This document shows positions 8,615 to 18,209 of a stretch of DNA of 64,000 nucleotides, piece after piece. Source of the DNA: Sphaerisporangium album. GTDB lineage: Bacteria > Actinomycetota > Actinomycetes > Streptosporangiales > Streptosporangiaceae. The stretch spans positions 441,670-505,669 of the forward strand of contig NZ_QOIL01000004.1 in assembly GCF_003323745.1 (NCBI RefSeq). The letters run 5' to 3'. A model generated the notes under the pieces. That model did no database searches. It had not been told where the DNA came from and saw nothing but the letters and a program-made list of their open reading frames with translations. Position numbers and translations under genes: made by a program. Every line of letters starts with the position of its first letter. The stretch's first letter is position 1.

Positions 8615-9646
8615 GTGCACGTACCGGACGGTTTCTTCAACGCCGCTGTTTCCATCGCCGCGGGCGCCTTCGCGGCGGCCGGGCTCGGCGTCTGCCTGCG
8701 CCGCGCGCGCCGCGAGCTGGACGACCGCACCGCCCCGATGGCGGGCCTGGTGGCGGCGTTCATCTTCGCGGTCCAGATGCTCAACTTCCCCGTCGCCGCC
8801 GGCACCAGCGGCCACCTGCTCGGCGGCACGCTGGCCGCGGTCCTCGTCGGTCCGTACACCGCCGTGTTATGTGTGGCCGTGGTGTTGCTGGTCCAGGGCT
8901 TCTTCTTCGCCGACGGCGGCCTGACGGCCCTGGGCGTCAACATCACGCTGATGGCCATCGTGACCGCCGCCGTGGGCTGGTTCGTGTTCCGCCTCGTCGT
9001 CCGCCTGGCCCCCCGCGCACGCGCCGCGATCCCGGTGGCCGCCTTCCTCGGCGCCGTCGTCTCCGTCCCCGCCGCCGCGCTGGTCTTCACGGTGCTGTTC
9101 TGGATCGGCGGCACCGCGCCGATCGACATCTCCTCGGTCGCGCTGGCCATGGGAGGCGTGCACGTCCTGATCGGCCTCGGCGAGGGCCTGATCACCGCGC
9201 TGACGGTGAGCAGCGTGCTGGCCGTGCGCCCCGACCTCGTCTACGGCGCCCGTGGCCTCACCGCGCCGCTGGTTCTGCGCACGGCGGGCGGGGACACCTT
9301 CGTGGCCCCCGAGCCCCCGCCCGCGCCGGCCCGGAGCATCCGGCCGTTGCTGGTGGGAGGCGCGGTGGTCGCCGTCCTGCTCGCCGGGGTGGTCTCGTTC
9401 TACGCCTCCAGCAGCCCCGACGGGCTGGAGAAGGTCGCCGGAGACAAGGGCCTGAACGCCCAGGAGCGCGGCCACGCGCTCGGCGGCTCGCCGCTGGCCG
9501 ACTACGGCGTCAAGGGCGTCGGCGACGAGCGTCTGGCGGTCGGCGTCGCGGGCGTCGCGGGGGTCGGCATCACGGTCCTCGCCGGGGGAGCGGTCTTCTA
9601 CACCGTGCGCCGCCGGGCACGCCAGCCCGCGAAGGCGGGCGCGTGA
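8615..9646 (+). CDS. cbiM: Cobalt/nickel ECF transporter S component, CbiM fused to PDGLE (CbiN-like) domain
   Basis: 343 aa from a GTG preceded by GGAGG. It begins MHVPDG, the conserved CbiM N-terminus in which the amino group and His2 coordinate the metal. GTSGHLLGG supplies a further conserved His. Six to seven hydrophobic helices fill residues 5-215. The C-terminal ~120 residues hold one helix, the SPDGLEKVA signature and a second helix, which is the PDGLE domain usually found as CbiN or fused to CbiM. The protein recognises Co2+ or Ni2+ and works with the downstream CbiQ and CbiO. No cobalamin or hydrogenase/urease genes are adjacent, so the metal cannot be assigned. The upstream gap is too short for a cobalamin riboswitch. 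Confidence 0.9.
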   Translation: MHVPDGFFNAAVSIAAGAFAAAGLGVCLRRARRELDDRTAPMAGLVAAFIFAVQMLNFPVAAGTSGHLLGGTLAAVLVGPYTAVLCVAVVLLVQGFFFADGGLTALGVNITLMAIVTAAVGWFVFRLVVRLAPRARAAIPVAAFLGAVVSVPAAALVFTVLFWIGGTAPIDISSVALAMGGVHVLIGLGEGLITALTVSSVLAVRPDLVYGARGLTAPLVLRTAGGDTFVAPEPPPAPARSIRPLLVGGAVVAVLLAGVVSFYASSSPDGLEKVAGDKGLNAQERGHALGGSPLADYGVKGVGDERLAVGVAGVAGVGITVLAGGAVFYTVRRRARQPAKAGA

Positions 9647-9671
9647 TGATCACGCGAGGCGGCCCGCTGTA

Positions 9672-10436
9672 GTGGGCGCGGGACATCACCACCAGCTCTA
9701 CCGCCCGGGGGACACCGTGGTCCACCGGCTGCCCCCGCAGTGCAAGCTGCCCGCCGTGGCGGCCTTCGCCGTCGTCGTGGTGGCCACCCCGAGGGACGCC
9801 TTCTGGGCCTTCGGGGTGTACGCCCTGCTGCTGGCGGGGGTGGCCGCCGCGGCCCGCGTCCCGGCGCGGTTCGTGCTGCGGCGCATGGTGGTCGAGGTGC
9901 CGTTCGTGGTCTTCGCCCTGGCACTGCCGGTCATCGGGCTCGGCGCGCGGGTGGAGGTGCTCGGGGTGTCGCTCAGCGTGGAGGGGTTGTGGGCGGCGTG
10001 GAACATCCTCGCCAAGGCCACCCTCGGCGTCGTGGCGAGCATCCTGCTGGCCGCCACCACCGAGCCGCGCATGATGCTGCTCGGCGCGCGGCGGCTCAGG
10101 CTGCCGCAGACGCTCGTGCAGATCGCGATGTTCATGCTGCGCTACATGGACGTGATCCTCGACGAGATGCGCCGCATGCGCGTGGCCCGCGAGTCGCGCG
10201 GCTTCGCGGCCCGCGACGTCCGGCAGCTTCCTGTGCTGGCCAAGTCGGCGGGCGCGCTGTTCATCCGCTCCTACGAGCGCGGCGAGCGGGTGCACCTGGC
10301 CATGCTCAGCAGGGGATACAACGGGTCCATGCCCATCATCGACGACGTGGGGGCCTCGGCGGCGAGCTGGGCCGTCGCCGCCGTCCTGCCGGTGGCCGCG
10401 CTGGCGACGGCCGCACTCTCCTGGAGCCTTTCATGA
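9672..10436 (+). CDS. cbiQ: ECF transporter transmembrane (T) component CbiQ
   Basis: 254 aa from a GTG start. Five to six membrane helices surround two cytoplasmic segments with the coupling motifs of ECF T components: ARESRGF near residue 175 and LSRGYNG near 210 (A-R-G type signatures that contact the ATPase). It joins the S component CbiM to the ATPase CbiO in the Co/Ni uptake complex. It lies 25 bases after cbiM, and its stop overlaps the start of cbiO as ATGA, so the three genes form one operon. Identification is secure from motifs and order. Confidence 0.9.
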   Translation: MGAGHHHQLYRPGDTVVHRLPPQCKLPAVAAFAVVVVATPRDAFWAFGVYALLLAGVAAAARVPARFVLRRMVVEVPFVVFALALPVIGLGARVEVLGVSLSVEGLWAAWNILAKATLGVVASILLAATTEPRMMLLGARRLRLPQTLVQIAMFMLRYMDVILDEMRRMRVARESRGFAARDVRQLPVLAKSAGALFIRSYERGERVHLAMLSRGYNGSMPIIDDVGASAASWAVAAVLPVAALATAALSWSLS

Positions 10437-11191
10437 CCCCGCCCCCGTCGCCCCCGTCGCTCTCCGTGCGCCGACTGGCGTACGCCTACCCCGACGGCAC
10501 CCAGGCGCTGTTCGGCGTCGACCTGACCATCGGGCGCGGCGAGCGGGTCGCGCTGCTCGGCCCCAACGGCGCGGGCAAGACCACGCTGGTCATGCACCTG
10601 AACGGCATCCTGACCGCCGGGCACGGCACGGTCGAGGTGGCCGGGCTGCCGGTGGGCAAGGACACGCTGGGCGAGATCCGCCGCCGCGTGGGGCTGGTGT
10701 TCCAGGACCCGGACGACCAGCTCTTCATGCCGACCGTCCGCGAGGACGTGGCGTTCGGCCCGGCGAACCTGGGCGTGCGCGGCGCCGAGCTGGAGCACCG
10801 GGTGCGGGAGGCCCTGGAGCGCGTGGGCCTGCCCGACGTCGCCGACCGGCCGCCGCACCACCTGTCGTTCGGGCAGCGCCGCCGGGTCGCCGTGGCCACG
10901 GTGCTCGCCATGCGGCCGGAGATCCTCGTGCTGGACGAGCCGTCGTCCAACCTGGACCCGGCCTCGCGGCGCGAGCTGGCCGAGGTTCTGCGCTCCCTGG
11001 ACGTCACCGTGCTGATGGTCACCCACGACCTGCCGTACGCCCTTGAGCTGTGCGAACGCTCGCTGATCCTCTCCGGCGGCGTGATCGCGGCGGACGGCCC
11101 GACCCGCGAGATCCTGGCCGACGACGCCCTGCTCGCCGCCCACCGCCTGGAGCTGCCGTACGGGTTCGCGGTCGCCGACCGGCCCTCGTGA
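10433..11191 (+). CDS. cbiO: ECF transporter ATP-binding protein CbiO
   Basis: 252 aa. Walker A is GPNGAGKTT, the Q-loop is VFQDPDDQLF, the signature is LSFGQRRR, Walker B is ILVLDEPSSNLDP, and the switch histidine is in VTHD. LSFGQ in place of LSGGQ, and the acidic DPDDQLF Q-loop, are typical of cobalt/nickel ECF ATPases. The ATG overlaps the cbiQ stop. A proline-rich stretch precedes the first strand. It powers metal uptake at the cytoplasmic face, probably as a homodimer because no second ATPase gene is present. Confidence 0.92.
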   Translation: MTPPPSPPSLSVRRLAYAYPDGTQALFGVDLTIGRGERVALLGPNGAGKTTLVMHLNGILTAGHGTVEVAGLPVGKDTLGEIRRRVGLVFQDPDDQLFMPTVREDVAFGPANLGVRGAELEHRVREALERVGLPDVADRPPHHLSFGQRRRVAVATVLAMRPEILVLDEPSSNLDPASRRELAEVLRSLDVTVLMVTHDLPYALELCERSLILSGGVIAADGPTREILADDALLAAHRLELPYGFAVADRPS

Positions 11192-11297
11192 GCCGCCCTC
11201 CGGCGGGACGCGTCCGTGCGGCGGTTAGGGGTTCCCAAATCGCGAGGTCAGCGACGCTGCGCTACGGTGTCCCACGAATTCGGCGATCTTACGCGGC

Positions 11298-11311
11298 GTG
11301 ACTTCGGTCAC
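11298..11311 (+). promoter_or_regulatory. GTGAC-TTCG-GTCAC hairpin in the leader of the STAS gene
   Basis: A perfect five-base-pair stem closed by a TTCG tetraloop lies about 43 bases before the ATG of the STAS gene. It could be a small leader hairpin or a protein-binding palindrome. There is no T-run after it, so it is not an intrinsic terminator. Confidence 0.3.
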
Positions 11312-11353
11312 TGTCTCGGCGAAGTAAAGTGGGCCCCGCGAGGGAGGTTCCAT

Positions 11354-11695
11354 ATGAAGTTGCGGCTCGCGCGGCGCGCGTTCCCCGACGCGGTCGTGGT
11401 CGCGGTCGAGGGCGAGCTGGACCTTTTCACGGCGCCCTTCCTGCGCGACGAGATCCGCGAGGCGATCAAGCAGGACAGCAACCGCCTCGTGCTCGACCTC
11501 GGGGGTCTCTCCTTCATGGATTCGAGCGGTCTGTCGGTGCTCATCGAGGCGTGGCGCCTGGCGACCGGTGAGGGCGGCGGCGTCTCGCTCGCGGCTCCGC
11601 AGGCGCCCGTGGCGCGCATATTACGGACGACCGGTCTGGATCGCCGCATAAAGGTCTACTCCGATGTGGACTCCGCGATCTCCGGCGAGATTTGA
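11354..11695 (+). CDS. STAS-domain anti-sigma factor antagonist (second copy)
   Basis: 113 aa, a complete SpoIIAA/RsbV-like STAS domain. VEGELDLFTAP is the conserved first half, and LSFMDSSGLSVL carries the DSSG motif with the phosphorylatable serine. This matches canonical BldG/RsbV proteins better than the 6.2-kb copy, which has CDSLG. Start at ATG with GGGAGG about 7 bases upstream; longer in-frame starts lack such a site. It stands alone between a metal transporter and a fatty-acid gene pair. It probably acts in a partner-switching network with kinases encoded elsewhere. Confidence 0.9.
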   Translation: MKLRLARRAFPDAVVVAVEGELDLFTAPFLRDEIREAIKQDSNRLVLDLGGLSFMDSSGLSVLIEAWRLATGEGGGVSLAAPQAPVARILRTTGLDRRIKVYSDVDSAISGEI

Positions 11696-11743
11696 GCCAC
11701 CCCCAGTAGAACTTCATTCGGTACCCGCGTTAGTGTCCGGGAT

Positions 11744-12517
11744 ATGGACCTGAACGGAGCAGCAGCAATCATCTCGGGCGGTGCCAGCGGCCTCGGTGAG
11801 GCCACGGCACGCGAACTCGCCCGTATCGGCGCCACGGTCGTCATCGCCGACGTCAACGCCGACCGCGGCAAGACGATCGCCGACGAGCTCGGCGGCGTCT
11901 TCGCGCACACCGACGTCTCCGACGAGGCCTCGGTCCAGGCGGCCGTGGACGCCGCCGTGGCGACGGGCAAGCCCCTGCGCGGCGTGATCAACAGCGCCGG
12001 CATCGGCTGGGCGTCCCGCACGGTCGGCCGCGACGGCTCGCCGCACGACCTCGCCAGCTACCGCAGGGTGATCGACATCAACCTGATCGGCACCTTCAAC
12101 CTCATGCGCATCGGCGCCGCCGCGATGGCGAAGACCGAGCCCGCCGACGAGGACGGCGCCCGCGGCGTCGTCATCAACACCGCCTCGGTGGCCGGCATCG
12201 AGGGGCAGACGGGGCAGGTCGCCTACTCCGCCTCCAAGGGCGGCATCATCGGCATGACGCTGCCGGCCGCGCGCGACCTCGCCGCGATCGGCGTCCGGGT
12301 CCTGACGATCTGCCCCGGCATCATCGACACCCCGATCTACGGGTCCGGCCCCGAGGCCGAGGCGTTCAAGGCCAAGCTGTCCGCGCCGGTGCCCTTCCCC
12401 AAGCGCATGGGTCAGGCGTCGGAGTTCGCGCAGCTCGTGCGCTCGCTGATCGAGAACGACTACATGAACGGCGAGGTCATCCGCTTCGACGGCGGAATCC
12501 GCTTCCAGCCCAAGTGA
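11744..12517 (+). CDS. Short-chain dehydrogenase, 3-hydroxyacyl-CoA dehydrogenase type 2-like
   Basis: 257 aa. SGGASGLGEA near the N-terminus is the NAD(P)-binding glycine loop, NSAGI follows strand 4, and Ser148, Tyr161 and Lys165 (YSASK) form the catalytic set. The long insertion around GDPARGVVINTASVAGIEGQ-type sequence and the C-terminal RFDGGIR match the type II 3-hydroxyacyl-CoA dehydrogenase (HSD17B10-like) branch. That branch oxidises 3-hydroxyacyl-CoA to 3-ketoacyl-CoA with NAD+. It is followed 18 bases later by an enoyl-CoA hydratase, so together they could carry out two consecutive beta-oxidation steps. Exact chain-length preference is unknown. Confidence 0.85.
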   Translation: MDLNGAAAIISGGASGLGEATARELARIGATVVIADVNADRGKTIADELGGVFAHTDVSDEASVQAAVDAAVATGKPLRGVINSAGIGWASRTVGRDGSPHDLASYRRVIDINLIGTFNLMRIGAAAMAKTEPADEDGARGVVINTASVAGIEGQTGQVAYSASKGGIIGMTLPAARDLAAIGVRVLTICPGIIDTPIYGSGPEAEAFKAKLSAPVPFPKRMGQASEFAQLVRSLIENDYMNGEVIRFDGGIRFQPK

Positions 12518-12535
12518 GATCCGCGGAGGTAGCAG

Positions 12536-13300
12536 GTGTCTGACGAGGTTCTCGTCGAGGTGGACGGCGGCATCGCCGTCATCACCATCAACCGGCCGCA
12601 GGCCAGGAACGCCGTCAACGGGGCCGTCGCGCGCGGCATCGCGGCGGCCCTGGACGAGCTGGAGGAGCGCAAGGACGTCTCGGCGTACGTCCTGACCGGC
12701 GCGGGCGGCACGTTCTCCGCGGGGATGGACCTGAAGGGGTTCCTGACCGGTGACCTGCCCGTCGTCGAGGGGCGAGGGTTCGGCGGCATCACCGAGGAGC
12801 CCCCGAGGAAGCCCATCGTCGCGGCCGTGGAGGGGTACGCCCTGGCCGGCGGGTTCGAGCTGGTGCTGTCCTGCGACATCGTCGTGGCGTCGCGGGAGGC
12901 GAAGTTCGGCCTGCCGGAGCCGAAGCGCGGCCTGGTGGCGGGCGCGGGCGGGGTCATGCGGCTGCCGCGCCGCGTCCCGTACCACATCGCCATGGAGATC
13001 GCGCTGACCGGCGACTTCTACTCGGCCGAGCGGCTGCGCGAGCTGGGGCTGGTCAACCGGGTGACCCCGCCGGGCGAGGCGCTGGCGGGTGCCAAGGAGC
13101 TGGCGGCCAAGATCGCCGCCAACGCGCCGCTGTCGCTGCTGGCGACCAAGCGCATCGTGGTGGAGTCGGCGGACTGGCCGCGGGGGGAGATGTTCGCCCG
13201 GCAGGGGGAGATCATCGACCCGGTGTTCGGCTCCAAGGACGCGCGTGAGGGCGCGGCGGCGTTCGCCGAGAAGCGCGAGCCGCGGTGGACGGGAGAGTGA
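12536..13300 (+). CDS. Enoyl-CoA hydratase/isomerase (crotonase) family protein
   Basis: 254 aa from a GTG with GGAGGT upstream. Two oxyanion-hole segments are visible, GGTFSAGMDLKGF and GYALAGGFEL. Glutamates corresponding to both crotonase catalytic positions are kept (LPEPKRGL and AMEIALTGD), so hydratase activity is plausible. It converts trans-2-enoyl-CoA to 3-hydroxyacyl-CoA, feeding the SDR encoded just upstream. The pair ends at a strong intrinsic terminator at 13353. Isomerase activity cannot be excluded. Confidence 0.88.
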   Translation: MSDEVLVEVDGGIAVITINRPQARNAVNGAVARGIAAALDELEERKDVSAYVLTGAGGTFSAGMDLKGFLTGDLPVVEGRGFGGITEEPPRKPIVAAVEGYALAGGFELVLSCDIVVASREAKFGLPEPKRGLVAGAGGVMRLPRRVPYHIAMEIALTGDFYSAERLRELGLVNRVTPPGEALAGAKELAAKIAANAPLSLLATKRIVVESADWPRGEMFARQGEIIDPVFGSKDAREGAAAFAEKREPRWTGE

Positions 13301-13313
13301 TCTTCTCCGCCGA

Positions 13314-13337
13314 GTGATCATTCGTATGAATGATCAC
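13314..13337. repeat. Perfect AT-rich palindrome (10-bp arms)
   Basis: GTGATCATTC and GAATGATCAC are separated by GTAT. It lies 14 bases after the hydratase stop and just before a separate, stronger terminator hairpin. Its low GC content suggests a protein-binding operator or a weak accessory terminator rather than chance. Confidence 0.6.
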
Positions 13338-13352
13338 CGCAGGTAGGTGGGT

Positions 13353-13390
13353 GCATGTTGCCCAGCAATGTGGGCAACATGCGCCTTTTT
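13353..13390 (+). terminator. Strong intrinsic terminator after the SDR/hydratase pair
   Basis: An 11-bp perfect stem (13353-13363 with 13372-13382, arm core CATGTTGCCC) and an eight-base loop are followed within three bases by CTTTTT. This is a textbook Rho-independent terminator on the plus strand, uncommon in such GC-rich DNA. It separates the fatty-acid pair from the rhomboid gene. Confidence 0.88.
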
Positions 13391-13481
13391 CGTGTCTAAC
13401 GCGAAATCGCGAGTTAAACGCAGTTTGCGTACGGTAAAGGGAGATACGTAGCGCGTTCCAAGGTGGTACAAGAGGAGAGCG

Positions 13482-14117
13482 ATGAACGATTACGCGACCG
13501 GGGTGGCACCGAGCCGCACTTCGAGCGAGATGGTCAAGCGGCGTGTGGGCAGCCTGGTCACGGGGGCGGCCGCCGCCGCCATCGTCGTCATCTTCCTGGT
13601 CGCGGTCGAGTGGGCCGTCGAGGTCGCGGACTACGTCCTGCCCCAGGACCTGGACCGGTACGGCATCGTGTCGCACCAGGTCGACGGGCTGAGCGGGATC
13701 CTGATCGCTCCCTTCCTGCACGCCGGGTTCGGCCACCTCATGGCCAACACCGTCCCCCTGGCCATCCTGGGCTTCCTCGCGGCCGTGCGCGGCCTCGGGC
13801 GGTTCTTCCTGGCCAGCCTGATCATCATCGTGGTGAGCGGGCTCGGCGTCTGGTTCCTCAGCCCTCCCGGCCTGACGGTGGGGGCCAGCGGCCTGGTGTT
13901 CGGGTACTTCGGGTACGTCGTGACGCGGGGCCTGTTCGACCGGCACGTCCTGGACATCGCCCTCGGTGTCGGTGTGGCGGTCCTGTACTACTCGCTGATC
14001 TGGGGCGTGCTGCCGGGCCAGCCCGGCATCTCCTGGCAGGGCCACCTGTTCGGGCTCATCGGCGGGGTGCTGGCCGCCTGGACGCTCCGCCGGAGGAGGC
14101 GCCCCGCGCTCGCCTGA
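13482..14117 (+). CDS. Rhomboid-family intramembrane serine protease
   Basis: 211 aa with six hydrophobic helices. The catalytic serine is in GASG (Ser136) on helix 4 and its histidine partner is His188 in QGHLFGLIGG on the last helix. HLMANT (residues 85-90) gives the conserved His/Asn of helix 2. All catalytic features of active rhomboids are therefore present. The short basic N-terminal tail is cytoplasmic. Rhomboids cut membrane proteins near helix boundaries; the substrate here is unknown. The gene is preceded by a terminator and its own leader, so it is probably transcribed on its own. Confidence 0.92.
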   Translation: MNDYATGVAPSRTSSEMVKRRVGSLVTGAAAAAIVVIFLVAVEWAVEVADYVLPQDLDRYGIVSHQVDGLSGILIAPFLHAGFGHLMANTVPLAILGFLAAVRGLGRFFLASLIIIVVSGLGVWFLSPPGLTVGASGLVFGYFGYVVTRGLFDRHVLDIALGVGVAVLYYSLIWGVLPGQPGISWQGHLFGLIGGVLAAWTLRRRRRPALA

Positions 14118-14255
14118 ACCGCCGTCCGGGCCCCCTGACCGCCCGTACGGCCGACGACACACGCGGCGCCCGCGCCGCGGATTGGCCCAGCAGAGTGGCA
14201 GAGAGGTTCCGGCACCAGGCTCGCCTGGACGCGGACGATTGGAGAGAGTGCCCGC

Positions 14256-14666
14256 GTGAACAATCTGGGATCCCTAGAGCGCGCCATCATGGAGGTGCTC
14301 TGGGATTCCCCTCATCCCCTGCTCGTCCGCGAGGTGCTGGCGCTCCTCAACGCGGACGCGGAGAAGCCGCTCGCCTACACCACGGTGCAGACCGTCGCCG
14401 AGCGGCTGGCGAGGAAGGGCCTGGTACGGCGCACGGCCGAGGGCAAGGCCTTCCGGTACTCCGCGAGCCGCTCGCGCGACGAGCACGTCACGGCCGTGAT
14501 GCTGGAGGCGCTGGCAGAGAGCCACGACCGCGCGCCCGTGCTGTCCTGCTTCGCGCGCAGCGTGGACCTGGACGACGCGCTGCGCCTGCTGGAGGAGCTG
14601 GCCCGCCGCACGGGCGGGCACGACCACGTCGCCGGCCCCGGCTGGGTGCCGCCGCCCTCGGCCTGA
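14256..14666 (+). CDS. BlaI/MecI/CopY-family transcriptional repressor, orphan
   Basis: 136 aa from a GTG start. LGSLERAIMEVLWDSPHPLLVREVL and LAYTTVQTVAERLARKGLVRR form the winged-helix fold typical of BlaI/MecI, with the GLVRR...G-KAFRY wing. The C-terminal half should dimerise. In classical systems BlaI is next to a BlaR1 M56 membrane metalloprotease that inactivates it. Here no such gene is adjacent: the next gene is convergent serC. Regulation by antibiotic or metal signals is therefore open. A Gly/Pro-rich tail of about 12 residues follows the last helix. Confidence 0.87.
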   Translation: MNNLGSLERAIMEVLWDSPHPLLVREVLALLNADAEKPLAYTTVQTVAERLARKGLVRRTAEGKAFRYSASRSRDEHVTAVMLEALAESHDRAPVLSCFARSVDLDDALRLLEELARRTGGHDHVAGPGWVPPPSA

Positions 14667-14695
14667 GGGCCCCTGGCAGGAGCCGAGGGGCCCTC
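14665..14695. terminator. Bidirectional hairpin between the blaI-like gene and serC
   Basis: GAGGGCCCCT and AGGGGCCCTC form a perfect 10-bp stem with an 11-base loop. It overlaps the end of the blaI-like gene and lies 10 bases beyond the serC stop. There is no T-run, but placement between convergent genes supports a shared terminator. Confidence 0.6.
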
Positions 14696-14704
14696 CGGCG
14701 GAGG

Positions 14705-16209
<1,505 letters not shown>

Positions 16210-17316
16210 TCAGTCCTTGCCGACGACCTCGTCCGCCCCCGGGACGTCCTGGATCGACCGCTGGGGAGGGCCGACGTAGCGCGCGCTTGGACGGACGAGC
16301 CTGCCCGTGCGCTTCTGCTCCAGGATGTGCGCGGCCCAGCCCGCCGTACGGGCGCAGGTGAACATCGAGGTGAACATGTGCGGGGGGACCTCGGCGAAGT
16401 CCAGCATGATCGCGGCCCAGAACTCCACGTTGGTGGCGAGCACGCGGTCGGGCTTGCGGGCGTGCAGCTCGGCCAGCGCGGCCTTCTCCAGCGCGACGGC
16501 GACCTCGTACCGCGGCGCGTTGAGCTCCTGCGCGGTGCGGCGCAGCACGCGGGCGCGCGGGTCCTCGGCCCGGTAGACGCGGTGGCCGAAGCCCATCAGG
16601 CGCTCGCCGTCGTCGAGGGCGCGCTTGACGTAGGTCTCGGCGTTGCCGATGCGCTCGACCTCCTCGATCATGTGCAGCACGCGGGCCGGGGCGCCGCCGT
16701 GCAGCGGCCCGGACATCGCGCCCACCGCGCCCGACAGGGCGGCGGCCACGTCGGCGCCGGTGGAGGCGATGACGCGGGCGGTGAACGTCGAGGCGTTCAT
16801 GCCGTGCTCGGCCGCGGAGGTCCAGTAGGCGTCGATGGCCTTGACGTGCCTGGGGTCGGGCTCGCCGCGCCAGCGGACCATGAAGCGCTCGACGATCGTG
16901 GACGCCTCGTCGACGCGCGACTGCGGCACCATGGGCAGCCCGAGCCCGCGGGCGGACTGGGCGACGAACGACAGCGCGGTGACCGAGGCGCGCGCGAGAT
17001 CGTCGCGGGCCTGGTCCTCGTCGATGTCGAGGAGCTGACGGAAGCCGTACGCGGGCGCCAGCATGGCGAGCGCGCTCTGGACGTCGACGCGGATGTCACC
17101 GGAGTGGACGGGGATGGGGTACGGCTCGGCCGGGGGGAGGCCCGGCTTGAACGTGTTGTCGACCAGCAGGCCCCACACGTGCCCATAGGACACGCGTCCG
17201 ACCAGCTCTTCGATGTCGACGCCCCGGTAGCGCAGAGCGCCCCCTTCTTTGTCCGGTTCCGCGATCTCGGTCTCGAACGCTACGACGCCTTCCAGCCCGG
17301 GTTTGAAGTCGGACAT
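16210..17316 (-). CDS. Citrate synthase, type II-like actinobacterial paralogue (citrate synthase 2)
   Basis: 368 aa from an ATG with GGGAGG nine bases upstream. SGPLHGGAPARVLHMIEE carries one catalytic His, MGFGHRVYRAEDPRARVL the second His with substrate-binding Arg residues, and NVEFWAAIMLDFAEVPPHMFTSMF the catalytic Asp. These complete the citrate synthase active site. Length and the GVEGVVAFETEIAEPDKEGG-like opening match the shorter actinobacterial citrate synthase 2, not the longer GltA. It condenses acetyl-CoA or propionyl-CoA with oxaloacetate (citrate versus 2-methylcitrate cannot be told apart here). It is divergent from pdxH, an arrangement familiar in actinomycetes. Confidence 0.92.
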   Translation of the reverse strand: MSDFKPGLEGVVAFETEIAEPDKEGGALRYRGVDIEELVGRVSYGHVWGLLVDNTFKPGLPPAEPYPIPVHSGDIRVDVQSALAMLAPAYGFRQLLDIDEDQARDDLARASVTALSFVAQSARGLGLPMVPQSRVDEASTIVERFMVRWRGEPDPRHVKAIDAYWTSAAEHGMNASTFTARVIASTGADVAAALSGAVGAMSGPLHGGAPARVLHMIEEVERIGNAETYVKRALDDGERLMGFGHRVYRAEDPRARVLRRTAQELNAPRYEVAVALEKAALAELHARKPDRVLATNVEFWAAIMLDFAEVPPHMFTSMFTCARTAGWAAHILEQKRTGRLVRPSARYVGPPQRSIQDVPGADEVVGKD

Positions 17317-17449
17317 TCTCGGCCGCCTCCCTTTCTTGAAGTCAAAGCCTTGATGTCGAGATACCGGCGGGTCATATTCAACCCCCTCGGTGGTGGTGAT
17401 CCGCCACGGGGTTCCGCGAAACGCGAACCCCCTGGTAGGGGGTGCCGCG

Positions 17450-18139
17450 ATGGACGCGCCGCCGGACGCGGAAGAATACCGGTCTGTGGATGCCGCTTCG
17501 AGCCCGCCGTCCTTCTCCGGGCTTCGCCGTACATACGAGGGTCGTCCTCTGAAAGAGGAGGACCTCGCCGCCGATCCGGTCACTCAGTTCGCGTCGTGGT
17601 TCGCCGACGCGGTCGAGGCCGGGCTTCCCGAGCCCAACGCCATGGTGCTGGCCACCTCCTCCGCCGGGGGCCTGCCCACCGCCCGTACGGTCCTGCTCAA
17701 GGGGTATGACCAGCGGGGTTTCGTCTTCTACACCAACTACGAGTCGCGCAAGGGCCGCGACCTCACCGAGAACCCCCGCGCCTGCCTTCTGTTCCCCTGG
17801 CACCCGCTGCGCCGCCAGGTGCGCGTTGAGGGAAAAGTCACACGTCTTCCCCGGGAGGATTCCGCCGCCTACTTCCACTCCCGGCCGTACGGCTCGCGCA
17901 TCGGGGCCTGGGCCTCGCGGCAGTCGGCGGTGGTGCGCTCGCGTGAGGAGCTGGACGCGCGCTTCGCCGAGCTGGCCGAGCGGTGGCCGGAGGATCCACC
18001 CATGCCGGACTTCTGGGGCGGTTTCCGCGTGGTGCCCTCGGAGGTCGAGTTCTGGCAGGGGCAGGTGGACCGCATGCACGACCGGCTGCGCTACCGCCGG
18101 ACGGGCGCCTCGTGGGCGGTGGAACGCCTCGCCCCCTGA
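17450..18139 (+). CDS. pdxH: Pyridoxamine/pyridoxine 5'-phosphate oxidase
   Basis: 229 aa. The FMN-binding core includes PNAMVLATSSAGGLPTARTVLLKGYD and FVFYTNYESRKGRDL. SRPYGSRIGAWASRQS holds PLP/FMN contacts, and the C-terminal VEFWQGQVDRMHDRLRYRR closes the active site. All are standard PdxH landmarks. It oxidises pyridoxamine or pyridoxine 5'-phosphate to PLP using O2. Start chosen at ATG after a G-rich stretch; an in-frame GTG at 17486 and an upstream GTG at 17390 are alternatives. It is divergent from citrate synthase across a 133-base promoter region. Confidence 0.93.
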   Translation: MDAPPDAEEYRSVDAASSPPSFSGLRRTYEGRPLKEEDLAADPVTQFASWFADAVEAGLPEPNAMVLATSSAGGLPTARTVLLKGYDQRGFVFYTNYESRKGRDLTENPRACLLFPWHPLRRQVRVEGKVTRLPREDSAAYFHSRPYGSRIGAWASRQSAVVRSREELDARFAELAERWPEDPPMPDFWGGFRVVPSEVEFWQGQVDRMHDRLRYRRTGASWAVERLAP

Positions 18140-18209
18140 CTCGCTGCTCAGCGTGGCTGAGTAAAGTGCCCGGAGATGTTCCATATGTACCGGGTCGGCG
18201 GGGTGGGGA

